Shown here piece after piece: positions 8,136 through 16,562 of a stretch of DNA of 64,000 nt. Position 1 is the first letter of the stretch. Every line of letters begins with the position of its first letter. Both the position numbers and the translations under genes were made by a program. Source of the stretch: Roseateles_C aquae (lineage in GTDB: Bacteria > Pseudomonadota > Gammaproteobacteria > Burkholderiales > Burkholderiaceae_C); contig NZ_JAVXZY010000001.1 in assembly GCF_032337115.1 (NCBI RefSeq), positions 868,001 through 932,000 of the forward strand, written 5' to 3'. Below the pieces are notes generated by a model that ran no database searches, was not told the DNA's origin, and saw only the letters and a program-made list of their open reading frames with translations.

Positions 8136-9263
8136 ATGGGCTGTCTGACAGGCACAAGAGTGATCGAGTTCGCCGGCATCGGCCCCGGGCCGATGTGCGG
8201 CATGCTGCTGGCCGACCTGGGCGCCGAGGTGATCGTCGTCGAGCGTCCGGCGGCCCAGCGCAGCCTCGGCGGTGGCGGCGCCATGAACCGCGGCAAGCGC
8301 TCGATCTGCCTGGATCTGAAACAGGCCGACGATTTGGCCACCGCGCGGCAGCTGATCCTCAGTGCCGATGCGCTGATCGAGGGCCTGCGCCCCGGCGTGA
8401 TGGAGCGGCTGGGCCTGGGCCCCGAGAGCTTTGAAGCCAGCCATCCCGGCCTGATCTATGGCCGCGTCACCGGCTGGGGTCAGACGGGGCCGCTGGCCCA
8501 GGCCGCCGGCCATGACATCAACTACCTCGCGCTGACCGGCCTGCTGTCCTTGTCGGCCCGCCCCGGTGCGGCGCCCACGGTGCCCGCCACGCTGCTCGGC
8601 GATATGGCCGGCGGTGCGATGTTTCTGGCCTTAGGCCTGTTGGCCGCGCTGATCGAGCGGCAGCGCTCGGGCCGCGGCCAGACCATAGACGCGGCCATGG
8701 TCGATGGCGCCGGACTGCTCGGCAGCCTCGTCCATGCGCTGCGCGGCCAAGGCCAGTGGGACGACGCGCCCGAGCGCAATTTCTTCCTGCACAGCTCGCC
8801 GTTCTACGACAGCTTTGAGTGCGCCGATGGCCGCTATCTGAGCCTGGGCGCGATCGAGCCGGCCTTCTATCGCGAGCTGCTGCTGCGCCTGGAGCTCAGC
8901 GATGTCGACCCGGACAGCCAGTACGACAGCCGCCAGTGGCCGGCGCTGCGTGCGCGGGTCGCAGCGCGGCTCAAGGAGCGCAGCCGTGATGAATGGGCCG
9001 TCATGCTCGAAGGCAGCGAGGCCTGTGTGGCGCCGGTGCTCAGCCTGGACGAAGCTGCTAAGCACGCCCATCAGCGGGCACGTGGCAACTTCGTCGAGGT
9101 CCAGGGCCAGTGCCAACCGGCCAGCGCGCCCCGCTTCTCGCGTACACCGGGGCCGCCGGCGCGGCCCGCGCCGGAGCCCGGCCAGGATACCGAGGCGGTG
9201 CTGGCCGAGTTGGCTGCGTTGACCGCACGGGGCGCGTGCCCTCACCACGCTGAGCCACGCTGA
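8136..9263 (+). CDS. Alpha-methylacyl-CoA racemase-like CoA-transferase family III protein
   Basis: CaiB/BaiF-fold protein of 375 residues, most like alpha-methylacyl-CoA racemase, which inverts (2R)/(2S)-methyl-branched acyl-CoAs so they can enter beta-oxidation. Visible are the N-terminal VIEFAGIGPGPMCGMLLADLG, the RSICLDLK segment, GHDINYLALTG (proposed catalytic His), TLLGDMAGG (proposed catalytic Asp) and LGAIEPAFY (Glu region of racemases). These match racemases better than formyl-CoA transferases. The last 60 or so residues are Pro/Ala rich and not conserved. It is divergent from greB with 47 bases between start codons. No fatty-acid genes are adjacent, so the substrate is unknown. Confidence 0.85.
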   Translation: MGCLTGTRVIEFAGIGPGPMCGMLLADLGAEVIVVERPAAQRSLGGGGAMNRGKRSICLDLKQADDLATARQLILSADALIEGLRPGVMERLGLGPESFEASHPGLIYGRVTGWGQTGPLAQAAGHDINYLALTGLLSLSARPGAAPTVPATLLGDMAGGAMFLALGLLAALIERQRSGRGQTIDAAMVDGAGLLGSLVHALRGQGQWDDAPERNFFLHSSPFYDSFECADGRYLSLGAIEPAFYRELLLRLELSDVDPDSQYDSRQWPALRARVAARLKERSRDEWAVMLEGSEACVAPVLSLDEAAKHAHQRARGNFVEVQGQCQPASAPRFSRTPGPPARPAPEPGQDTEAVLAELAALTARGACPHHAEPR

Positions 9264-9293
9264 GCGCTTCAAGCGCTGGCTGCCCGGCAGGCT

Positions 9294-10475
9294 TCAGCGC
9301 GCTTGCAGGGTAGCCACGTGCTGGTACGCGCAGTCGAGGTTCAAGCCCGACTCGTCCTCCATCTGCATGGCGACCCAACGTCGGGTCGCGGCCCCATAGC
9401 GGGCCTCGATCATGCAGAGCTGCTCACGCAGCTGTGCCACCGGCTTACCGTCGTGCCAGCGCAGCCACCGGCCATCGTTCTGGCCGCCCTGCGGCTGCGC
9501 CGCCAGCAGCTGTATGCCGCTACGCAGACGCAAGGCTTGGGGTGCGCCATTGAGCGCCACGGCCTGCACCTCGCTGCGATAGCTGCGTGACCAGGCGTCG
9601 GCGATCAGGGCCACAGTGACGTCGTCACTACCGGGCTCAACCGGCAGCTGCAGGCTTTCATGCCGCCAACGCATCAGCCAGTTCGCCGCCACCGTCAGCA
9701 AGGGCGATTGACGCAGGCCGAACGGCGCACTGTTGTGCCTCTCACTCCAATCGGCAAGCCCCAGTTCGGCGGCCAGTGGCGCGGCGCGTTCGCGCCCGCC
9801 CAGCGCTTCGACCAGCGCGATGCTGACCGTCAGCGACGCACTGACACCGGTGGTACTGAGCACCGGCCCATCGCGCCAGAAACGGCGGTCCGGCATGTGC
9901 ATGGCGCCACGGTGGCGGCGCAGCAGGCTGTCGCGGTCAAACCAGTGGCCGGTGAAGCTCCGTCCCTCCAGCAAGCCGGCCTGCCCCAGCACCCGCGTGC
10001 CCGAGCAAATGCCAACCATCAGCGCACCGCGCGCGGCCTGCTGACGCAGCCAGGCCAGCACCTGCGGCTCGGCATCGTCATGCAGGGCGGGCACGATGAC
10101 GATGTCGGCACCGGCCGGATAACGGCGATCAAAATCCTGCAGGTCCTGCTCAATGGCGATACGCAAGGCCGGCATCAGCTCGACCGGCCCACGCCGCAGC
10201 GCGACCGCCTCGACATCGGCCACGCCCGAGCGTTTCAGCAGCGCATGCGGCACCAGAAAGTCCGTCGTTTCCGTGCCCTCGTTCAAGGCCAGCACCGCCA
10301 CGATGGCGCGACGCCCGGGCGGCAGTCGCGAGGGGAGCAATTCGGCGACACTCTGCCCCGCTGACGGGCTGCTCTGCGTCGCTGGGTTCGGCTCGTCGGC
10401 AGCCCGCGCGCCCACCAACAGACCGCATGCCAGCAGCACCAACAATATTCCAAAGTAGCGCCAACTGCTGTCCAT
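9294..10475 (-). CDS. Exported DJ-1/PfpI-domain protein with unassigned C-terminal region
   Basis: Predicted periplasmic protein of 393 residues. Residues 1-26 form a signal peptide or N-terminal anchor (hydrophobic FGILLVLLACGLLVGARA, then AADEP). Residues about 56-245 form a DJ-1/PfpI glutamine-amidotransferase-like domain with the nucleophile-elbow Cys C157 in GICSGTRVLGQAGLLEGR followed by FTGHWF, as in the N-terminal half of GlxA regulators. Residues 250-393 match no family I know. The start at 10475 has GAGGAGAGG 6 bases upstream. No DNA-binding domain is present. It is head-to-head with a GlxA-type regulator carrying a related domain. Confidence 0.75.
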   Translation of the reverse strand: MDSSWRYFGILLVLLACGLLVGARAADEPNPATQSSPSAGQSVAELLPSRLPPGRRAIVAVLALNEGTETTDFLVPHALLKRSGVADVEAVALRRGPVELMPALRIAIEQDLQDFDRRYPAGADIVIVPALHDDAEPQVLAWLRQQAARGALMVGICSGTRVLGQAGLLEGRSFTGHWFDRDSLLRRHRGAMHMPDRRFWRDGPVLSTTGVSASLTVSIALVEALGGRERAAPLAAELGLADWSERHNSAPFGLRQSPLLTVAANWLMRWRHESLQLPVEPGSDDVTVALIADAWSRSYRSEVQAVALNGAPQALRLRSGIQLLAAQPQGGQNDGRWLRWHDGKPVAQLREQLCMIEARYGAATRRWVAMQMEDESGLNLDCAYQHVATLQAR

Positions 10476-10500
10476 TCCCGCCCTCTCCTCGTCTTGAATC

Positions 10501-11547
10501 ATGGAGCGCAGCATAGAAAGCACCGTCTTGAGTCACAAGGACATCCGAACCGCAGATTCGGCCAGCGTCGCGACGCGCGAGATTGGCCTGATCATCTTTG
10601 ACGGCGTCGAAGCCCTGGACGTCGCCGCCCCGGCGAGCGCCTTTGCCAAGGCCGCCGAGCTGGTGCCCGGTGCCTACCGGGTCAGGCTGCTGTCGCCGAC
10701 CGGCGGCCTGGTCACGACCAATGCCGGCCTGCAGCTGGCGGCCAGCGAGGCGCTTTCGGCGCTCGAGCCCGAGCAGTTGCAGCTCGATACCCTGCTGATC
10801 GCCGGTGGCGACGAAGCGGCACTGCGCCACGCCATCATCGAACAGGGGCTCGGCGCCTGGTTGGCGCGGGCCGCACCGCGGCTGCGTCGCGTCGCCAGCA
10901 TCTGCACGGGCGCCTTCGCGCTGGCCGCAGCCGGCCTGCTTGATGGCCGTCGGGCCACCACCCACTGGCATGCCTGCGATCTGCTGGCCGAGCTGTCGCC
11001 GCGCACCGACGTGCTGCGCGAACGCATCTTCGTTCACGACGGGCCGGTCTGGACCTCGGCCGGGGTCAGCACCGGGCTGGACCTGACACTGGCGCTGATC
11101 GAAGCCGATCTGGGCCGCACGGTCGCCGTCAGCATCGCCCGACAGCTGGCGCTCTTCATGCTGCGCGGCGGCAGCGATCCGCAGCTCAGCCCGGCACTGG
11201 CCGCCCAGGCCCAGGCGGGCCAGCGCATCCGCGAGCTGCTGGCCTGGCTGGTCCAGCATCTGCAGGCCGACCTGTCGGTGCCGGCACTCGCCGCCCGGGC
11301 CTGCATGAGCGAGCGCCAATTCAGCCGCGCCTTTCGCCAGCAGACCGGGCTGAGCCCGGCCCGCTTTGTCGCACAGGCCCGACTCGACCGTGCCTGCAGC
11401 CTGCTCGCCGACAACGATTGGCCCCAGGAGAAGATTGCCCAGCTGTGCGGCTTTGGCTCCACCGATGCGCTGCAGCGCGCCTGCGCCAGGCAGCATGGGC
11501 TGAGCCCGGAGGCATTGCGGCGCCGGCGGCGGACGGGCCCAGCTTGA
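10501..11547 (+). CDS. GlxA-type transcriptional regulator (DJ-1/PfpI plus AraC HTH)
   Basis: Cytosolic regulator of 348 residues. Residues about 25-215 are a DJ-1/PfpI-like domain with the elbow Cys C135 in ASICTGAFALAAAGLLDGR and the following TTHWHACD. Residues about 240-345 are an AraC/XylS DNA-binding domain with two helix-turn-helices; the second contains ERQFSRAFRQQTGLSP and the C-terminal GFGSTDALQRACARQHGLSP. Family members control amino-acid, glycine-betaine or catabolic genes, usually nearby; the effector here cannot be read. The start codon is 25 bases from that of the divergent exported DJ-1 protein, its most likely target. Confidence 0.9.
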   Translation: MERSIESTVLSHKDIRTADSASVATREIGLIIFDGVEALDVAAPASAFAKAAELVPGAYRVRLLSPTGGLVTTNAGLQLAASEALSALEPEQLQLDTLLIAGGDEAALRHAIIEQGLGAWLARAAPRLRRVASICTGAFALAAAGLLDGRRATTHWHACDLLAELSPRTDVLRERIFVHDGPVWTSAGVSTGLDLTLALIEADLGRTVAVSIARQLALFMLRGGSDPQLSPALAAQAQAGQRIRELLAWLVQHLQADLSVPALAARACMSERQFSRAFRQQTGLSPARFVAQARLDRACSLLADNDWPQEKIAQLCGFGSTDALQRACARQHGLSPEALRRRRRTGPA

Positions 11548-11605
11548 GGACGTTGCGCCGGCAGAAACAAAGGCGCACCGCGCATGCAAAGTGCGGCGCG
11601 CAAAG

Positions 11606-11634
11606 CAAAAAGGCCCGTGATTGCTCACAGGCCT
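11606..11634 (-). terminator. Rho-independent terminator after tRNA-Arg copy 1
   Basis: On the minus strand a 10-bp stem AGGCCTGTGA / TCACGGGCCT (one G-U pair) closes a GCAA loop and is followed by TTTTTGC. It lies 20 bases beyond the tRNA 3' end. Confidence 0.82.
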
Positions 11635-11654
11635 TCAGGCATTTCTTTTTATTT

Positions 11655-11731
11655 TGGTGCGGCTGGCAGGATTCGAACCCACGACCCCTTGGTTCGTAGC
11701 CAAGTACTCTATCCAACTGAGCTACAGCCGC
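11655..11731 (-). tRNA. tRNA-Arg(ACG), copy 1
   Basis: 77 bases including an encoded CCA. The acceptor stem GCGGCTG pairs with CAGCCGC, the D arm contains GCTCAGTTGGATAGAGT, the anticodon stem CTTGG/CCAAG encloses loop CTACGAA (anticodon ACG, decoding CGN after deamination of A34), and the T arm has GGTTCGAATCC. It is identical to copy 2 located about 180 bases upstream on the same strand. Confidence 0.97.
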
Positions 11732-11743
11732 CAAGAGCCTTAG

Positions 11744-11749
11744 ACTATA
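11744..11749 (-). promoter_or_regulatory. Candidate -10 element for tRNA-Arg copy 1
   Basis: TATAGT on the minus strand, 12 bases before the tRNA 5' end; a candidate -35 (TTGTGC) lies 18 bases farther upstream. The surrounding GTTATAGTCT is shared with the equivalent position ahead of copy 2 (TATAGT at 12007-12002), supporting separate promoters. Confidence 0.55.
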
Positions 11750-11877
11750 ACATGCTTTTTACGGCTTGCACAAGCTTCGGCTCGATTTTTTCAGTTTCCG
11801 ATGATCCATACGGCGCGGTGTCATCAACACCCTTGCAGACCACGATGCGAGAGCCTGAGCCCTCTCTCGGTGAAAGC

Positions 11878-11906
11878 AAAAGGGTCAGTGTCTGGCACTG
11901 ACCCTT
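11878..11906 (-). terminator. Perfect 11-bp palindrome, terminator of tRNA-Arg copy 2
   Basis: AAGGGTCAGTG (11880-11890) is repeated in perfect inverted form at 11896-11906 around a 5-base loop. On the minus strand it ends in TTTT about 7 bases past the tRNA CCA, fitting an intrinsic terminator. Its symmetry also resembles REP-type elements, so a repetitive origin is possible. Confidence 0.7.
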
Positions 11907-11913
11907 CACTGTT

Positions 11914-11990
11914 TGGTGCGGCTGGCAGGATTCGAACCCACGACCCCTTGGTTCGTAGCCAAGTACTCTATCCAACTGAGCTACAGCCGC
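11914..11990 (-). tRNA. tRNA-Arg(ACG), copy 2
   Basis: Same 77-base sequence as the tRNA at 11655-11731, with anticodon ACG and encoded CCA. A TATAGT -10 candidate lies at 12007-12002. The spacer between the copies is not itself duplicated beyond the short promoter motif, and each gene has its own terminator, so they are probably independent transcription units. Confidence 0.97.
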
Positions 11991-12231
11991 TGAAAGATAA
12001 GACTATAACACGAGATTTCCGCTCTCTTTGGAAATTCAAGTAGTTTCTTTGAAAAACCTTCGCGCAGTGCTCAGGCGCTTGCTGGCGCCGTCCAGCAGCT
12101 CAAGATTAGACCCACCCATGCTTGATGGCCACGAGCTCATGGCCTATCCGAGTCCGGCCAGCTGCCAAGTGCCGGCGCGCCGCAGCCACTGATTTGCAGC
12201 GGCAGCACCGCGCCGAGCTGGCCACCGGCAC

Positions 12232-13482
12232 TCAGGCCTGCAGCGTGGCCGCGGCCTCGTGGCAGCGCGCCCGGCGTTCGAGATCGCCATCCTGCGCGGC
12301 GAGCTCGGCCAGCTTCAGCCAGCTGCGCCGCCGCGCGGCCAGGCTGACGCTGCGGTCTTCACAGACCTGCTCCAGCATGGCCCTGGCCTTGCCCCACAGC
12401 TGGCGCTCGGCCAGCACATGGCCCAGTGCATAGGCCAGGTGGTGATCGCGCGGAAAGCGCTGCATCGCCTGCTCCAGACGCTGCAGCCATTCAGGGCCGA
12501 TGCCGATAACGCACAGCACCAGCGCATCGGCCAGCGTCGAACGTTCGTCGCTGGACAGCTCGTTCAAGCTGTCCCAGAAGGGGCGCATCCAGCCGCGACC
12601 ATCCTCGGGCGCGCCCAGGGCCGCCGCGCATTGCCCGGCACGGGCAGCAACGAAAACATCCTTGCGATCAGCGCTGTCCAGCTGCTGCCAGGTCTGGCGC
12701 AGCTGATCGAGATCGCGCGCGCCTTCCAGGGCCTCGAAGGCAAGCGAGCGCAGCAGGCCCTGCGCAGCGACCCGCGAGAAGCCCTGGTGCTTGGCCAGCA
12801 GCCGCGCGGTGCGCAGCGCCTCCAGCGGCTGCTTGGCCAGCCGAGCCGCCTGCAGCTTCAGGCGCAAGGCCTGGGTGCGGCGGGCAACACCTGGCCCCAT
12901 CTGGGCCAGCAGGTCGAGCGCGCGCAGGGCATCGCGGTCGTCCAGGGCCCATTCGGCGGCCAGCAAGCGGGCGCCCTCTTCCTGGGCCTTGGCCTGCGGG
13001 GAGCGCTGGGCCAGCTCCAGGGCCAGGCGCAGCTGCTCGTCGCGGCGCTGCTTGTCCTGCAAGCGATGGGCGCTTTGCGCGGCCAGCAGATGGGCCAGGG
13101 CCATGAAGCCGGCGTCTTCGGCCAGATCGGCCGTCTGCGACTGGATGGCCAGCGCGCGCTGCACCGCCTTCTGGGCCCGGCTGTAGCGAGCGCCAAAGAA
13201 ATCAGCCAGCCCTTCGCGCAACGCCAGCTGGGCACTGCGCTCGCGCTGCGACAGCCGCCATTCGCGCGCCCGCCGCGGCAGGCTGATCAGCGAGTCCAGC
13301 GTCTGAATCAGCGTCACCAGCGCGAAGCAGCCGCCAATCAAGAGCAGCAGGAACAGGTTCAGCGACAGGTCCAGCCGCCAGCCATTCCAGTAGAAGCTCG
13401 CCAGGCCGTCATTGCTGCCCAGCGTCAGCGCAGCCACAACGGCCACGGCGAACAGGAGAACCAACCAGATCACGGTGCGCAT
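12232..13482 (-). CDS. hemY: HemY-type inner-membrane TPR protein of the heme operon
   Basis: Membrane protein of the HemY N-terminal family, linked genetically to heme biosynthesis in proteobacteria; its exact role is unsettled, and it is not the unrelated Gram-positive protoporphyrinogen oxidase also called HemY. The 416 residues begin with a hydrophobic segment (3-22), followed by the conserved GWRLDLSLNLFLLLLIGGCFAL second membrane segment (about 34-55). Residues 85-416 are Ala/Leu-rich helical repeats of TPR type, containing the LAxALGHVLAERQLWGKARAMLE pattern near the end. It is last in hemC-hemD-hemX-hemY and starts with ATG 18 bases after hemX. Confidence 0.88.
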   Translation of the reverse strand: MRTVIWLVLLFAVAVVAALTLGSNDGLASFYWNGWRLDLSLNLFLLLLIGGCFALVTLIQTLDSLISLPRRAREWRLSQRERSAQLALREGLADFFGARYSRAQKAVQRALAIQSQTADLAEDAGFMALAHLLAAQSAHRLQDKQRRDEQLRLALELAQRSPQAKAQEEGARLLAAEWALDDRDALRALDLLAQMGPGVARRTQALRLKLQAARLAKQPLEALRTARLLAKHQGFSRVAAQGLLRSLAFEALEGARDLDQLRQTWQQLDSADRKDVFVAARAGQCAAALGAPEDGRGWMRPFWDSLNELSSDERSTLADALVLCVIGIGPEWLQRLEQAMQRFPRDHHLAYALGHVLAERQLWGKARAMLEQVCEDRSVSLAARRRSWLKLAELAAQDGDLERRARCHEAAATLQA

Positions 13483-13500
13483 CGTTGTCGGCGCTCCGAA

Positions 13501-14646
13501 TCAGCGGCCCGCGGCGGCCAGGGCCGCCAGCGTATCGTCCGGGCGCGGCACCACCACCTGGCGGGCCTGCCCCTGCACCTGGCGCAGCAACTCGCTGGCC
13601 GCCACCACCTTGCGCGAGCGGCCATCGAAGTAGCGGTCCAGCATGTTCAGCGTGTCGCGCAGATCGGACTGCGCGGTGTCGAACTGCCGGCTCATCAGCG
13701 CCAGCCGTGCATTGAGCAGGCGCAGCTTCAAGTTCTCGCGCAGGAAATAGCTCTGCTCGGGCGCGATCAGCATCGCCTCCGGCTGGTTGATGCGGGTCAC
13801 GCGCAGCAGCGACTTGGCCTCCTGCCAGACCTGGCCGGCGGTGTCGCTCCAGCGCGTCTGCGCCGCATTCAGCCAGGCCTGCCAGCCCTCGTCGGCCTCA
13901 GCCTTGGGCGCCGGCTTGGCCGCCGGTTTCTCGGCGCGGGCCTGGCGCAGCGCGGCCAGCTCGCTGCTCTTGTCGGCGGCCGACAGCAGCGGCAACTCGT
14001 CGAGCAGGCGCACCACCTCGTCGAGCTTGATCGCCAGCGTGGCCACATCGATGACACTGACCGCCTTGACACGATCCAGATCGCGCACCACCGCGCGACG
14101 CACACCTTCCAGGCGCGGCTGCTTGTGGCGGGCCAGCCGCTCATCAGCCTGGCGCAAGGCGGCCACCAGCGGCTCGGCACTGCCGGTGATCGTGGTCTGC
14201 TGCAGGGCGACGCGGATCGCCGCGTCGACATCGCCGACGACGTTCTCATCGCGCGAACGGCTCAGCGCCTGCATCAGCTCTTCCAGCTGACCGCGCTGCA
14301 GCGCGACCTCAGCCAGCCGCGCATCAAGCAACGCGACCTTGGCCGCGGTGTCGCGGGTCAGGTCTTGCGCCTGGCGCGCCGCGGCACGGGCTTCGCTGGC
14401 ATCGCCCTGGCTGCTGGCCTGGCGGCGCACCAGCTCCTGCTCCAGCGCCTGCAGCCGGCTGTTGCCCATCCAGGCCAGCCCCAGGGCGCTCAGGCTGCAC
14501 AGCGCCAGCACGGCCGCGGTGATCGGCCAGACATGCGCCGACAGGCCGCGCGGCGATGCCGCCGCCTCGGTGCCGGCCGTTGCCACAGTGGGTGCCGCTT
14601 CAAGCGCTGGCACAGGGGAAATGGGGGTGTTGGGGATGTCGCTCAC
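13501..14646 (-). CDS. hemX: HemX-family membrane protein (heme operon)
   Basis: 381 residues, of the family often annotated as uroporphyrinogen-III C-methyltransferase HemX, although it lacks the methyltransferase fold and its activity is unproven. A Pro/Ala-rich N-terminus (1-40) precedes one membrane segment (about 41-60, WPITAAVLALCSLSALGLAW), then a coiled coil (about 62-150) and a periplasmic helical region with the conserved LLRVTRINQPEAMLIAPEQSYFLRENLKLRLLNARLALMSRQ stretch. GTG start at 14646. Gene order hemC-D-X-Y, with short gaps, supports a shared transcript. Confidence 0.9.
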   Translation of the reverse strand: MSDIPNTPISPVPALEAAPTVATAGTEAAASPRGLSAHVWPITAAVLALCSLSALGLAWMGNSRLQALEQELVRRQASSQGDASEARAAARQAQDLTRDTAAKVALLDARLAEVALQRGQLEELMQALSRSRDENVVGDVDAAIRVALQQTTITGSAEPLVAALRQADERLARHKQPRLEGVRRAVVRDLDRVKAVSVIDVATLAIKLDEVVRLLDELPLLSAADKSSELAALRQARAEKPAAKPAPKAEADEGWQAWLNAAQTRWSDTAGQVWQEAKSLLRVTRINQPEAMLIAPEQSYFLRENLKLRLLNARLALMSRQFDTAQSDLRDTLNMLDRYFDGRSRKVVAASELLRQVQGQARQVVVPRPDDTLAALAAAGR

Positions 14647-14671
14647 AGTGCGGCGATTCTAGGGTCGACCC

Positions 14672-15451
14672 TTAGAGCCTCGACAGCGCATTGGCAATTG
14701 CCTGTGCATCCGGTCGCGCCAAAACCACATGGCCAAAGCCCAGCTGGCGCACGCTGTCGGCAATGCGCGGGTGGGTGGCAATGGCGCGCGCCGCTGACCA
14801 CTCCGCGGCCGGTGCCAGCTGGCGCAGATGGCCGGCGGCCTCCGAGCTGCTGAACAGCCAGACATGCTGCCCCGGCGCCGCCACCGCTGCCGCCAGCAAG
14901 CCGGCTTCCTCGGCCGAGAGCTGCGGGCAGCCGCGCCGGTAGACCGAAAGCTGCAGCACCTCGGCGCCGCGTTCACGCAAGCGCTCGGCCAGCCAATCGC
15001 GCCCGCCCTCGCCGCGCAGCACCAGGGCCAGCCGGCCCTGCCAGTCCAGCGGCTCAAGCAGCGGCCAGAGATGTTCCGAATCCAGGCTGGCCGCGTCGGC
15101 CGGCGGCTGGCGCAGCAAGGCCTGCGGCACGCCTTGCGCCAACAAGGCCTGGGCGCTGCCGGGGCCGACGGTGGCCGCCAGCGTTTGCGCCGGCCAGCGC
15201 CGCTGCGCGGGCCGCAGGGCGAAGAACTGCTCGACCGCATTGGGGCTGACGAACATCGCCAGCGCCGCCTCGGGCAGCCGCCGCCAGCCTTCCAGCGCTG
15301 GTCCCGGATCAAGCGCCGGCGCAATCTCCAGCAGCGGCAGTGCGTGCGCCTGCACACCGAGGGCGGCCAGGCGTTGCAGCCAGTCGGCGGCCTGCTGGCG
15401 CGGCCGGGTCAGCAGCAGCGTGGAGCCAGAGGGCGTCGGGCCTGGGCTCAA
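14672..15451 (-). CDS. hemD: Uroporphyrinogen-III synthase
   Basis: Cyclises hydroxymethylbilane with inversion of ring D to give uroporphyrinogen III, the shared precursor of heme, siroheme and cobalamin. The 259-residue protein has the two-domain HemD pattern: N-terminal LLLTRPRQQAADWLQRLAALG, mid-region MFVSPNAVEQFF, and C-terminal WLFSSSEAAGHLRQL. HemD diverges strongly, so operon context carries much of the weight. It begins with TTG at 15451-15449, overlapping the hemC stop by 4 bases (TTGA), which implies translational coupling. Confidence 0.93.
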   Translation of the reverse strand: MSPGPTPSGSTLLLTRPRQQAADWLQRLAALGVQAHALPLLEIAPALDPGPALEGWRRLPEAALAMFVSPNAVEQFFALRPAQRRWPAQTLAATVGPGSAQALLAQGVPQALLRQPPADAASLDSEHLWPLLEPLDWQGRLALVLRGEGGRDWLAERLRERGAEVLQLSVYRRGCPQLSAEEAGLLAAAVAAPGQHVWLFSSSEAAGHLRQLAPAAEWSAARAIATHPRIADSVRQLGFGHVVLARPDAQAIANALSRL

Positions 15452-16377
15452 GTCGCGGCCAGATAGTCCGCCGCACCGAGGGCGCGCAGGGCCTCGGCGG
15501 CCTGCTGGCCCAAGGCCAAGGCCTGGTCCAGCTGGGTCACGGTGGCCTGCAGCGTCTGCTTCAGCAAGGGCTTTGCGTTCTCTTCCGGATGACCCAGCGC
15601 CACTTGCAGCGTCAGTTGCTCACCGTGCCAACGGCCATGCGCCGCCAGCGGCATGCTGCAGCTGCCGCCCAGTGCACGCGACACCGCCCGCTCGGCCTGG
15701 GTGGCGAGCCAGGTCGGCGTGTCGATCAAGCCGGCCAAATGCTGCTGCAGCGCGGCATCATCGGCGCGAATCTCCAGGCCCAAGGCGCCCTGCCCGGCAC
15801 AGGGAATCATCTGCTCGACGTCGAAACGGCTGCGAATGCGCTCGGCCAGGCCCAGCCGCATCAGGCCGGCTGCGGCCAGCACGATGGCGTCGTAGCCGCC
15901 TTCGTCGAGCTTGCGCAGACGGGTGTCCAGATTGCCGCGCAGCGGCTCGATGCGCAGATCGGGCCGCAGATTCTTCAGCTGCACGACCCGGCGCAGGCTG
16001 GAGGTGCCGACCAGCGCGCCCTGCGGCAGCGCCTCGAAATTCTCATAGCGATTGGACACAAAGGCATCGCGCGGATCTTCGCGTTCCAGGATGGCCACCA
16101 GCGCAAAGCCCTCGGGCAGATCCATGGGCACATCCTTCAGCGAGTGCACCGCCAGCCGGGCCCGCCCCTCGGCCAGGGCGGTCTCCAGCTCCTTGACGAA
16201 GAGGCCCTTGCCGCCGACCTTGGACAGCGTGCGATCGAGGATCTGGTCGCCGCGGGTGGTCATGCCCAGCAGTTCGACCTGGGCTTGCAGCTTGTCTTCC
16301 AGCAGTGCCTTGACATGCTCGGCCTGCCACAGTGCGAGGCGGCTTTCGCGCGTCGCAATCACGATTTTTTCAGTCAT
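15448..16377 (-). CDS. hemC: Hydroxymethylbilane synthase (porphobilinogen deaminase)
   Basis: Joins four porphobilinogen units into linear hydroxymethylbilane. All family landmarks are present in 309 residues: IATRESRLALWQAEHV at the start, TTRGDQILDRTLSKVGGKGLFVKELE, HSLKDVP (catalytic Asp region), ALVGTSSLRR, RGNLDTRLRKL, and the dipyrromethane-cofactor Cys in GGSCSMPL near residue 242. First gene of hemCDXY; the start lies 185 bases from the chosen start of the divergent ppc, a hemC/ppc arrangement common in betaproteobacteria. Confidence 0.98.
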   Translation of the reverse strand: MTEKIVIATRESRLALWQAEHVKALLEDKLQAQVELLGMTTRGDQILDRTLSKVGGKGLFVKELETALAEGRARLAVHSLKDVPMDLPEGFALVAILEREDPRDAFVSNRYENFEALPQGALVGTSSLRRVVQLKNLRPDLRIEPLRGNLDTRLRKLDEGGYDAIVLAAAGLMRLGLAERIRSRFDVEQMIPCAGQGALGLEIRADDAALQQHLAGLIDTPTWLATQAERAVSRALGGSCSMPLAAHGRWHGEQLTLQVALGHPEENAKPLLKQTLQATVTQLDQALALGQQAAEALRALGAADYLAAT

Positions 16378-16562
16378 GGCGGCATGCTAGCGCAGTGCTG
16401 TCGCAGGCCCGCTACGCGACCGTCAAAGAAACTGGTAAAGTCGAAATCAAGTAACTTGGTTACAGCCTCATTTCGATGCCGCGCCGGTTACCGCGCCCTT
16501 CACAGGGCGAGATCGTGCCAGTCCTCCCCCCGCATCACCCGCACCAGCCCAACGGACCGACC

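Noticed and set aside
13501..14646. Functional uroporphyrinogen-III C-methyltransferase
   Set aside because: HemX-family proteins are often labelled so, but the sequence lacks a methyltransferase fold; it is kept as a heme-operon membrane protein.
12259..14853. Open frame of about 860 codons opposite hemX/hemY
   Set aside because: Antisense to the heme operon; no recognisable sequence features.
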